Shown in pieces: positions 6,362 to 13,996 of a stretch of 64,000 nucleotides of DNA. A model generated the notes under the pieces. The model saw nothing but the letters and a program-made list of their open reading frames with translations, made no database searches and was not told where the DNA came from. Position 1 is the first letter of the stretch. Each line of letters opens with the position of its first letter. The DNA comes from Ferrimonas kyonanensis DSM 18153 (GTDB lineage: Bacteria; Pseudomonadota; Gammaproteobacteria; Enterobacterales; Shewanellaceae): positions 1-64,000 of the forward strand of contig NZ_AUDJ01000023.1 in assembly GCF_000425405.1 (NCBI RefSeq). Reading direction: 5' to 3'. A program made the translations under genes and the position numbers.

Positions 6362-9091
6362 GTGGCAACAGCGGATGACCGGGCCGAAGCCGACAGCCTT
6401 CGGGACAATGACCGATTCTTAGTCCAGCCCCACAGTGTTGCCATCGATGAGGTGCTGGCGTTACTGCACAGCTCGCGCCAAGGTCTGTCGGAGTCCCACG
6501 CCAGCGAGCGCCTGGCCCTGTATGGCCCCAATACTCTCCCCAGTGGCAAGCCGCCGGGGATGCTGGTGATCTTTTTCAGGCAGTTTAAGAGCCCGCTTAT
6601 CTACATCCTGTTGGCGGCGGCCCTGCTGTCTGCGGTAACCACCGCCTGGTCTGACGCGGTGTTCATAACCGCCATTCTGTTACTCAACGCCATCATCGGC
6701 TCGATCCAGGAGTACTCGGCACAGCGGGCCACCGAGGCGCTGCAGAAGATCGTCACCGCCCGGGCGCGGGTGCTTCGAGACGGCCAGCTGCATGACAAAG
6801 ACGCCAGCGTGTTGGTGCCCGGTGACGTGGTGGCGCTGGAGTCCGGCGATCGGGTGCCGGCGGATCTGCGCCTGTTCACCGTTCATGACACCGTCATCGA
6901 TGAATCCCTGCTGACCGGGGAGTCTGTGGCGGTGAGCAAGAAGCCGGATGTGGTGCTCGTGCCGATGACGCCGCCGGGCGACCGCTGCAACATGGCCTTT
7001 GCCGGCACCATGGTCGAGCGGGGCCGGGCCTGGGGCGTGGTGGTCAATACCGGCTTGGCCACCGAAATTGGCCGTATCGCCACCCATGTGTTGTTGCGCC
7101 CGGTTACCAAGTCGCCGCTGCTGTTGCGGATGGAGCGATTTACCCGGCGGGTGGCGGTGTTCGTCGGAGTGGCGGCGATGGTGGTGGCGCTTATCTCCAT
7201 CGCCCGGGGCACCGAGTTGGCGGAGATCTTCTTCCTGGCGGTGGCCCTGGCGGTGTCCGCCATTCCTGAGGGCCTGCCGGTGGCGCTGACCGTCGCCCTG
7301 GCCATCGGACTCAGGCGAATGGCCAATCGCAACGTCATCGTCCGGCGCCTGATCTCGGTCGAGGCACTGGGGTCGTGCACCTGCATTGCCACCGATAAGA
7401 CCGGCACCCTGACCGTCAATCGAATCACGGTGAAGCGGGTTGAGCTGGCCGATGGCAGCCAACTGGAGGTGGCGGGCGAGGGGATCGTTCCTAGTGGCAG
7501 GCTAACCATTAACTGTGACGCCCCCGGTGAGGCGCTGCAAGTTCCGCTAAGTCGGCTGGCCCGCGCCTCGGTTCTGAGCAATGAGGCCCAGCTTATGGTG
7601 CGCGATGGCGAGTGGACCGCGCAGGGGGACGCGGTCGATGTCGCCCTGTTGGTGATGGCGCACAAGCTGGGCATGGTGAAAGAGAAACTGGCGGTCCAGT
7701 GCCCCGAGATCGACACCATTCCGTTTGAGTCCGAGCACATGTTTTCCGCCAGCGTTAACCGGGTCGAGGCAAACACCCTGTGGTCGGTGAAAGGGGCGCC
7801 GGAGACGATCCTGTCCATGTGCAGCGCCATGGCGGTGGCCGGCGGGGATTTGGCCATCGACCGGGCTGGCATTCAGCGGCGGGCCGAGGCGTTGGCGGCA
7901 CAGGGCTACCGCATGTTGGCGGTGGCAGAGGGCCAGATGGACGAACCGGTTGAGGCGGCTGTGTCCGAACGGCGGCTAAGCGGCCTGACTTTTTTGGGGT
8001 TGTTGGGCATGGTGGATCCGCTGAGGCCAGAATCGGCTCAGGCGGTGGCGAGTTGCCAGCAGGCGGGCATTCGAGTGGTGATGGTCACCGGCGATCATCC
8101 CATTACCGCCCTGGCCGTGGCCCGGCAGCTGCAGCTGGCAGACGACGAGCGCGCCATCGTCACCGGGGCGGATCTCAAGCTGGCCGACAGCGAGCCGGGG
8201 CTGGATCGGCTGACGGAATCAGCGCGGGTCTACGCCCGGGCCGAGCCGGTGCAAAAATTGGAGGTGGTTAAATCCCTGCAGCGTCATGGCCATTTTGTGG
8301 CGGTCAGCGGCGACGGCGCCAACGATGCTCCGGCGCTGAAGGCGGCCCAGGTCGGCGTGGCCATGGGGGCCAGTGGCACCGAGGTGGCCAGGGAGACCGC
8401 CGATCTGATCATCACCGATGACAACTTCAGTTCCATCCTGGCCGGGGTGGAGGAGGGGCGCGTCGCCTACTCCAACGTGCGCAAGGTGATCTTCTTGCTG
8501 ATCTCCACCGGCGCGGCCGAACTGGTGCTGTTTACCCTTGCCCTTATCACCGGCACACCGCTGCCGCTGATGGCGGTGCAGCTGCTGTGGCTGAACCTGG
8601 TCACCAATGGCATCCAGGACATCGCCCTGGCGTTTGAACCGGCCGAGGGCAATGAGTTGTCGCGGCCACCGCGACCGCCGAACGAGGCGATTTTCAACCG
8701 GGTGATGATCGAGCGGGTGGCGGTGTCGGCATTGACCATCGGCGGCATCGCCTTTGTGTTGTTCCAGTGGTTGCTGATGCAGGGCTACAGCATCGAGGAG
8801 GCGCGCAACGGCACCCTGTTATTGATGGTGCTGTTTGAAAATGTTCAGGTGTTCAACAGCCGTTCCGAGACCTTGTCGGTGTTTCGCCATAACCCGCTAA
8901 GGAATCCGCTGCTGCTGTTTGGCACCCTGGCGGCGCAGCTGATCCACATCGGCTCGATGTACACCCCCGGCCTCAGTTCGGTGCTGCAGGTGCAGCCGGT
9001 GTCGTTTGTGCACTGGTCGCAGTTGCTGCTGTTGGCCCTGCTGCTATTGGTGGTGATGGAGGTGCACAAGGCCGTTCGGGGTCAAGGCTAG
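6362..9091 (+). CDS. Cation-transporting P-type ATPase (P2 / Ca2+-ATPase-like)
   Basis: 909 residues from a GTG start preceded by AAGGGG. An N-terminal cation-ATPase domain (residues about 22-90) is followed by two TM helices, the actuator domain with LTGES near residue 183, and TM3-4 containing AIPEGLPVAL near 302. The phosphorylation motif is DKTGTLT with Asp345, the nucleotide domain contains KGAPE, the hinge is GDGANDAPALK near 655, and the C-terminal block has about six TM helices containing NLVTNGIQDIALAFEP. The PEGLP and NLVTNG-D motifs place it with P2-type pumps (Ca2+ or Na+/K+ related) rather than heavy-metal P1B pumps; no metal-binding CxxC is present. It should export a cation, most likely Ca2+, from the cytoplasm. 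It is a single-gene unit. The exact ion cannot be read from sequence. Confidence 0.88.
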   Translation: MATADDRAEADSLRDNDRFLVQPHSVAIDEVLALLHSSRQGLSESHASERLALYGPNTLPSGKPPGMLVIFFRQFKSPLIYILLAAALLSAVTTAWSDAVFITAILLLNAIIGSIQEYSAQRATEALQKIVTARARVLRDGQLHDKDASVLVPGDVVALESGDRVPADLRLFTVHDTVIDESLLTGESVAVSKKPDVVLVPMTPPGDRCNMAFAGTMVERGRAWGVVVNTGLATEIGRIATHVLLRPVTKSPLLLRMERFTRRVAVFVGVAAMVVALISIARGTELAEIFFLAVALAVSAIPEGLPVALTVALAIGLRRMANRNVIVRRLISVEALGSCTCIATDKTGTLTVNRITVKRVELADGSQLEVAGEGIVPSGRLTINCDAPGEALQVPLSRLARASVLSNEAQLMVRDGEWTAQGDAVDVALLVMAHKLGMVKEKLAVQCPEIDTIPFESEHMFSASVNRVEANTLWSVKGAPETILSMCSAMAVAGGDLAIDRAGIQRRAEALAAQGYRMLAVAEGQMDEPVEAAVSERRLSGLTFLGLLGMVDPLRPESAQAVASCQQAGIRVVMVTGDHPITALAVARQLQLADDERAIVTGADLKLADSEPGLDRLTESARVYARAEPVQKLEVVKSLQRHGHFVAVSGDGANDAPALKAAQVGVAMGASGTEVARETADLIITDDNFSSILAGVEEGRVAYSNVRKVIFLLISTGAAELVLFTLALITGTPLPLMAVQLLWLNLVTNGIQDIALAFEPAEGNELSRPPRPPNEAIFNRVMIERVAVSALTIGGIAFVLFQWLLMQGYSIEEARNGTLLLMVLFENVQVFNSRSETLSVFRHNPLRNPLLLFGTLAAQLIHIGSMYTPGLSSVLQVQPVSFVHWSQLLLLALLLLVVMEVHKAVRGQG

Positions 9092-9112
9092 CGCCAAGGT
9101 CACTGGCGAGGA

Positions 9113-9880
9113 TTACAGCTTGCGGGCACTGAGCAGGTAGTTGACGTCGGCGCTGTGGCTCAGGCGCCAGCGGCGGCTGAAGGGGTTGTAGCTCATGCCG
9201 GTCAGGTCGTTGATCTCAAACCCCTGCGGCGCAATGGCCTGAATGATCGCGGTGGGGCTGACGAACGCGCGCCAGTCATGGGTGCCACGGGGCAGGGCGC
9301 GCAGCACGTACTCGGCGCCAATAATGGCCACGAAGAAGCTCTTGATGGTGCGGTTGAGGGTGGCCACGATCAGCAGTCCGCCGGGTTTAAGCAGTTGGCC
9401 GCACTCGGTCAGCAGGGCCTGTGGGTCTGGCACGTGCTCCACCACTTCGGTGTTGAGCACCACATCATATTGCTGGCGTTCTTGAAGCAGGGCGGTGGTC
9501 AGGCAGTGGCGGTAGTCTACCTGGGTGGCGGAGAGTCTGGCGTGACGACGGGCCACCTCAATATTGTGGGCACTGGCGTCGATGGCGGTGACTCGGTGGC
9601 CTTGGCGGGCCAGCGGTTCGGCCAGCAGTCCTGCGCCACAGCCCACATCCAACACCGTCAGTGGCTGATTTTCACTGGCTTGCCCAAGGCCAACCGCATC
9701 GGCCAGATGGGCATCGATGGCGTCGGTGATGTACTGCAGCCGAACGGCATTGAAGGCCAGCACGGTTTTGAACGGGCCGTCGGGATCCCACCAGGCTTCG
9801 GCCAGGGCATCAAATTTCTCAATCTCCCGCTCAGACAGATTGGCGGCCAGCTCCGGGCTGAGTTTGTCTCGATGCAGCAT
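9113..9880 (-). CDS. UbiG-like SAM-dependent O-methyltransferase (second copy)
   Basis: 255 residues. The N-terminal WWDPDGPFK (residues 30-38) and SAM motif I VLDVGCGAG (76-84) are UbiG hallmarks, and the post-motif EVVEHVPDP and the C-terminal RGTHDW and YNPF blocks also match. UbiG methylates two hydroxyls in ubiquinone biosynthesis. However, the window holds another, more canonical ubiG next to gyrA (53563-54300), and this copy differs from it throughout, with a longer N-terminus. It may be a redundant isozyme or act on a different quinone or phenolic substrate. It is followed on the same strand by an acyl-CoA-binding protein gene that lies upstream in transcription, so the two may form a unit. 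Confidence 0.8.
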   Translation of the reverse strand: MLHRDKLSPELAANLSEREIEKFDALAEAWWDPDGPFKTVLAFNAVRLQYITDAIDAHLADAVGLGQASENQPLTVLDVGCGAGLLAEPLARQGHRVTAIDASAHNIEVARRHARLSATQVDYRHCLTTALLQERQQYDVVLNTEVVEHVPDPQALLTECGQLLKPGGLLIVATLNRTIKSFFVAIIGAEYVLRALPRGTHDWRAFVSPTAIIQAIAPQGFEINDLTGMSYNPFSRRWRLSHSADVNYLLSARKL

Positions 9881-9975
9881 GGTATCGACTCAAATAAACG
9901 CAATACTGACAGGTACGCAGGCCACAGGGAAGGGGATCAACAACGGGCCTGGAGTCAGGCCCGTGTGGGTGGGGG

Positions 9976-10242
9976 TTAGCTGTGCTTTTTCAGCAGCGAG
10001 TCCACCAGTTCAACGTAGCGGCGCTTGCACTCGGCGGCGTCCAGTCCAGACAGCGCTTTCCAGGCCTGGTACTTGGCGTGTTCTGCCATCTTAAACATGG
10101 AAGGGGCGGAGCCGGTCACGTCACCGGAAACCGCTTGCTTGTACAGCCCGTACAGAGACAACAGGTGCTCATTGGCCGGGCGCTGGGTCAGGGTTTTGAC
10201 TTGCTGTTGGGATTGTTCGAATCGTTGGTTCAGTTCTTCCAT
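9976..10242 (-). CDS. Acyl-CoA-binding protein (ACBP family)
   Basis: 88 residues, exactly the compact four-helix ACBP length. Residues 31-37 YGLYKQA followed by GD and, later, KYQAWKALSGL and YVELVDSL reproduce the ACBP signature: Tyr and Lys residues contact the CoA phosphate and adenine. ACBP carries long-chain acyl-CoA esters in the cytosol and buffers their pool. It is divergent from a FadL-type fatty acid porin 227 bases away. In this genome a wax-ester locus that consumes acyl-CoA lies about 16 kb downstream. ACBP genes are widespread in eukaryotes but patchy in bacteria. Confidence 0.88.
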   Translation of the reverse strand: MEELNQRFEQSQQQVKTLTQRPANEHLLSLYGLYKQAVSGDVTGSAPSMFKMAEHAKYQAWKALSGLDAAECKRRYVELVDSLLKKHS

Positions 10243-10469
10243 GTTGCGTTCTCCTTGTTAAGCAGTCTAAAAATTAGCGTGGATCCGCACCGAGGGAAAG
10301 GAGCCAGATCAATTAAGCGGTGAATAGTGTGGGTGGCGTTTATGACAGCATTACTGTTGCGCTGTTATTTCGCAGGTTGCTCATTTTTCTGATTTTTAAT
10401 TCGGTTGGCAACGCACCGCGGCTCGGCTTGGACTACCCTTGTGGCTATCAGGGATGAGGGGAGTACAGG

Positions 10470-11675
10470 ATGAAAACGAGTTTGGGGTTGGCCGCTTGCG
10501 TGGCGATGCCGTGTTGGGCCGCAGCGCCGCTTTTTCCCGAGATGGGCAATCTGAGCGCCTCTACCGCCGGCGCCGGCTCGGCGGCCATCGCCGAAGGGGC
10601 GGAAACCGCCTTTGCCAATCCGGCGGGGATGGTGCGGTTTTCGCGTCCGGCCTGGGCGGTGCAGTCGCAACTGGTGTCCTCCAGCATTAACTACAAAGAC
10701 AACGGCTCCAGCGGCCTGTTTGCCAGTGGCAGTGATGGCGGCGACGCCGGCACCAATGCGCTGGCGGCGGGGCTGTACTGGGTGCAGCCGCTTAACCGGG
10801 AGTGGGTGTTCGGCTTGGCGCTGGCGTCTCAGGGAGGCTCGGCACTGGACTACGGCTCCGATTTTCGCGGCGCCTTGCTGGTCACCGACGTCGAGGTGCT
10901 GTCATTGCAGTTTAACCCCAGCGTCGCCTATGCCATCAGCTCCCATTGGTCGTTGGCGTTGGGGGTGGCGTTGGAGTACGCCAAGCTGGAGCAGACACTG
11001 GGGATTCCCGAGACCCAGCGGCAACTGTTCACCGACGGTGACAGCTGGAACATGGGCATCAACCTGGGGCTGATGTACCAGCTCAACCACGATCATCGCC
11101 TCGGCCTCAGCTTTCGAATGGAAGCCGACCATCAGTTTGAAGGCAATGCCAGCCTGTCCGGTCGCGACGGCGAGGTGGCCGACAGCGTCAATTTTCCCTT
11201 TCCGGCCACCGCCGTGCTCAGTGGCGTGCACGAGTTTCATTACCTGACCGTGCTGTGGAACCTGGGTTACGGCTGGTTGGATGCGTTCGATACCACCACC
11301 TTTGAGCTGGGGGAGCAGCCGGTGCTGGCGATCGAGCGTCAGTGGCAGGATACCTGGAACGGCGCGCTGGGCGTTCATGTGCCGCTGAACCGCTACTGGC
11401 GATTGGAGTTTGGGGTTGGTTACGAGCAGTCGCCCCAGGACGATCCCGCCTATCAATACCCGGATCTGCCGGTGGACACCCTCATTCGCTATGGACTGGG
11501 GGCCAGTTACCGCTTTAACGATCACTGGCGCTTGCAGCTGTTCTACGAGTATCTGGATGCGGGAGAGCCGCACATCGATCGGGCCTTTGGTGATCAGGGG
11601 CGCCTCGGTCGGCTCACGGGGCAGTGGAATAACGCTATCGAATTCATGGGCTTGGCGCTGAATTACCGCTATTGA
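10470..11675 (+). CDS. FadL/OmpP1-family outer membrane transporter
   Basis: 401 residues starting with a signal peptide that ends near residue 19 (CWAA-AP). The mature N-terminus LSASTAGAGSAAIAEGAETAFANPAGM contains the conserved A-x-x-NPAG block of the FadL plug/hatch. The rest alternates amphipathic strands and ends in Tyr-Arg-Tyr, as outer-membrane barrels do. FadL channels long-chain fatty acids or other hydrophobic compounds across the outer membrane. Ribosome site GGGGAG precedes the ATG. It shares a divergent region with the acyl-CoA-binding protein gene, which suits a lipid role, although the substrate could be an aromatic hydrocarbon instead. Confidence 0.85.
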   Translation: MKTSLGLAACVAMPCWAAAPLFPEMGNLSASTAGAGSAAIAEGAETAFANPAGMVRFSRPAWAVQSQLVSSSINYKDNGSSGLFASGSDGGDAGTNALAAGLYWVQPLNREWVFGLALASQGGSALDYGSDFRGALLVTDVEVLSLQFNPSVAYAISSHWSLALGVALEYAKLEQTLGIPETQRQLFTDGDSWNMGINLGLMYQLNHDHRLGLSFRMEADHQFEGNASLSGRDGEVADSVNFPFPATAVLSGVHEFHYLTVLWNLGYGWLDAFDTTTFELGEQPVLAIERQWQDTWNGALGVHVPLNRYWRLEFGVGYEQSPQDDPAYQYPDLPVDTLIRYGLGASYRFNDHWRLQLFYEYLDAGEPHIDRAFGDQGRLGRLTGQWNNAIEFMGLALNYRY

Positions 11676-11820
11676 GGTCTGACCAGAGGCCGTAAATCGG
11701 CTCCATTGGCCGACGGCCATGCCTATATAGAGGTAAATCACAGTTTTCATGGTGTCAGGTCAATAAACGCCGTGATGCGGGGGGTAGTATGGAGGCATCA
11801 GCGAGATTCAAGGAGGAGTT

Positions 11821-12330
11821 ATGCACCAATTTGCCCATCGCGAGTCTGCTGCGGCCGTGCCCGCCATCAGCCACGCCGAAACCTGGCGCTATCTGAAACA
11901 GGGATGGCGGCATTGGGTCCCGGATCAGGCCCGCACTCTGGCCTGGGGCGTGGAGCCGGAGCTGGCGGAATGTCTGGCGAAACTGGGTTACCAGGTTGGC
12001 TATGTGGTGCCCCATAAGCCCGAGTGTGCTGATGACAGCCTCATACAATGGCACGTCGGTAGCCTGAGCGATGTTCCTAACTCGGCCGACATCGAGTTAA
12101 TGGTGGTGAAAACCGCCGAGTGCACACCGTCGCGATCCGCCGGATTGTTTGCCGAAGCCAAGCGGCTGCTGCGTTACTCCGGAGTGCTGGTACAAATTTG
12201 TGGACGCGGTGGCAAGGAGTCCGCCGGTCGCAACATCGTCCAGGGGTTCAAGGCGGGCTGGTCGCTGCGGGCCCGTTACGATGCCGGTAGCGTCGAGGGC
12301 GCGGTCACCCTGGTGTGGCAAAAGCTGTAA
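11821..12330 (+). CDS. Hypothetical protein, degenerate methyltransferase-like
   Basis: 169 residues with a very strong ribosome site (AAGGAGGAG) 3-6 bases before the ATG. The middle and C-terminal parts, with IELMVVKTAE, LFAEAKRLLRYSGVLVQICGRG and a final AVTLVWQKL strand, resemble the second half of class I SAM methyltransferases (motif IV to the last strand). The N-terminal half has no GxGxG motif, so it is either a degenerate member or an unrelated alpha/beta protein. It is monocistronic, between the fadL-type and alkaline phosphatase genes. The substrate is unknown. Confidence 0.55.
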   Translation: MHQFAHRESAAAVPAISHAETWRYLKQGWRHWVPDQARTLAWGVEPELAECLAKLGYQVGYVVPHKPECADDSLIQWHVGSLSDVPNSADIELMVVKTAECTPSRSAGLFAEAKRLLRYSGVLVQICGRGGKESAGRNIVQGFKAGWSLRARYDAGSVEGAVTLVWQKL

Positions 12331-12403
12331 CAGTTGTACAGTGGAAAAAATTGGTAAATCAGGGCAGTATCTTCAATCTTATTGATTTTAGGACCCTGTT
12401 ATC

Positions 12404-13705
12404 ATGTTGCGCACCTCTGCTCTGGCACTGGCGATGCTGTCGGCGTCTGCCTCGGCGGCCCCGACTCTGCCCAAAAACGTCATCTTCTTTATCGGCGATG
12501 GCATGGGCCCGGCGTACACCACCGCCTACCGTTATTACCAGGCCGACAGTGAGGTGGGTCAGGTGGCGCCGACGGTGTTTGACCGGCTGATGCTGGGCAG
12601 CGCCAGTACCTTTCCCCATGATGACACCGTGGTCACCGACTCCGCCGCCTCGGCCACCGCCCTGGCTACCGGAGTAAAAAGCTACAACGGTGCCATCGGC
12701 GTCGATGAGCACAAGCAGCCGTTAGACTCGATGTTGGTGGAAGCCAAGCGGTTGGGCTGGCAAACCGGCATCGTCTCCACCTCCCAGGTTAACCACGCCA
12801 CCCCGGCCAGTTTCGTGGCCCACGCCGAACTGCGCAGCCAGTACGATCTCATCGCCGAGCAGTTTTACAGCCGTCGCCTGCAGGAAAACCAGCCGCTGGT
12901 GGACGTGATCCTCGGCGGCGGACAGAAGTACTTTCCCATGGACGACGGCGGCCTGGGGCAATCGATGCTGGAGTGGGGCTACCAATACACCGACAGCCTG
13001 ACACAGCTGGACAGCCTGAACCGGACCCCGGCCATGGGGCTGTTTGCCGATAAGGGGCTGGAGTACGCCATCGACTCGGACCAGCCTCATCGCCTCAGCG
13101 CCATGGTCTCCACCGCGCTGCGGCTGTTCGAGGGATCCCAGCAACCGTTCTTTATGCTGGTCGAGGGCAGTGAGATCGATTGGTGTGGCCATGGCAACGA
13201 CATCGCCTGCGCCATGAAAGAGATGGACGACTTTGCCAAGGCACTGGAAGTGGCGGAAACCTATGCCAAACGCCATGGTGATACCCTGGTGGTGTTTACC
13301 GCCGATCACTCCACCGGCGGCCTGACCCTGGGCAACAACGGCGAGTACCAGTGGGACGCCAAGGTGGTGAAGCAGGTTAACGCCTCATTGCCGATCATCA
13401 GCAAGGCGATCATCAATCAGTCCGCCGCTGAGATGGCCAAGACCCTGACCCAGTATGTAGAGTTTGCCTTTACCGAGCAGGAACTGGCGCGCCTGGCGTC
13501 GCTGAATCAGGATAACGAGGCGCTGTACTGGGCCCTGTCCGAGATCATCAGCGATCGCAGCTTTACCGGCTGGACCACCAGCGGTCATGACGCCATCGAT
13601 GTGCCGGTGGGCGCCATCGGGCCGCAATCGCAGCGGTTTATTGGCCACCACGACAACATCGACCTGTCCAAGCAGTTGACCGAGATCATTCAGGCTCAGC
13701 GCTGA
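12404..13705 (+). CDS. Secreted alkaline phosphatase (PhoA superfamily)
   Basis: 433 residues with a Sec signal peptide ending near residue 19 (ASA-AP). Metal ligand Asp32 lies in FFIGDGMG, and the nucleophile Ser80 in VTDSAASATALATG. Later TPASFVAH, EGSEIDWCGHGND and FTADHSTGGL supply the remaining Zn/Mg ligands. This set defines the alkaline phosphatase superfamily. The enzyme would hydrolyse phosphomonoesters in the periplasm or outside the cell, releasing phosphate. No Pho box is obvious within the short upstream gap. Three hairpins follow the gene, which should end the transcript. Confidence 0.9.
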   Translation: MLRTSALALAMLSASASAAPTLPKNVIFFIGDGMGPAYTTAYRYYQADSEVGQVAPTVFDRLMLGSASTFPHDDTVVTDSAASATALATGVKSYNGAIGVDEHKQPLDSMLVEAKRLGWQTGIVSTSQVNHATPASFVAHAELRSQYDLIAEQFYSRRLQENQPLVDVILGGGQKYFPMDDGGLGQSMLEWGYQYTDSLTQLDSLNRTPAMGLFADKGLEYAIDSDQPHRLSAMVSTALRLFEGSQQPFFMLVEGSEIDWCGHGNDIACAMKEMDDFAKALEVAETYAKRHGDTLVVFTADHSTGGLTLGNNGEYQWDAKVVKQVNASLPIISKAIINQSAAEMAKTLTQYVEFAFTEQELARLASLNQDNEALYWALSEIISDRSFTGWTTSGHDAIDVPVGAIGPQSQRFIGHHDNIDLSKQLTEIIQAQR

Positions 13706-13712
13706 TGCAAGC

Positions 13713-13734
13713 CCCTGTCCGGTGCCGGACAGGG
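13713..13734 (+). terminator. Perfect hairpin after the alkaline phosphatase gene (first of three)
   Basis: CCCTGTCCGG pairs perfectly with CCGGACAGGG across a two-base loop, 8 bases after the stop. There is no T-run. Confidence 0.5.
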
Positions 13735-13761
13735 TCATTGAAGCGGGTTCTTTTCGATGTG

Positions 13762-13784
13762 GGCGCAGTGGCTGCCACTGCGCC
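13762..13784 (+). terminator. Second perfect hairpin after the alkaline phosphatase gene
   Basis: GGCGCAGTGG pairs perfectly with CCACTGCGCC around a CTG loop. There is no T-run directly after it. Confidence 0.5.
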
Positions 13785-13791
13785 TCATTGG

Positions 13792-13806
13792 CCCCATAGG
13801 GGTTTT
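13792..13806 (+). terminator. Third, short hairpin with T-run
   Basis: CCCC-ATA-GGGG followed by TTTT, 7 bases after the second hairpin. This has the T-run the others lack. No gene is seen from here to 13996. Confidence 0.45.
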
Positions 13807-13996
13807 GAGGATCTCTGGTCATTGCGGCGGTGGCTCATGCTGCTGCGGCAATTCAATACAGACAAAGCCTCTGACCACTCCATGTCGCTTTATCCCACTT
13901 TCCTGAACAACAACGAAACCAAGTTGCTGAAATGTAGTCCTAAATGGTCAGTGGCGTGATAAGTTAGCGTTTTAGGATAAAGGGAAGGGACTGACG

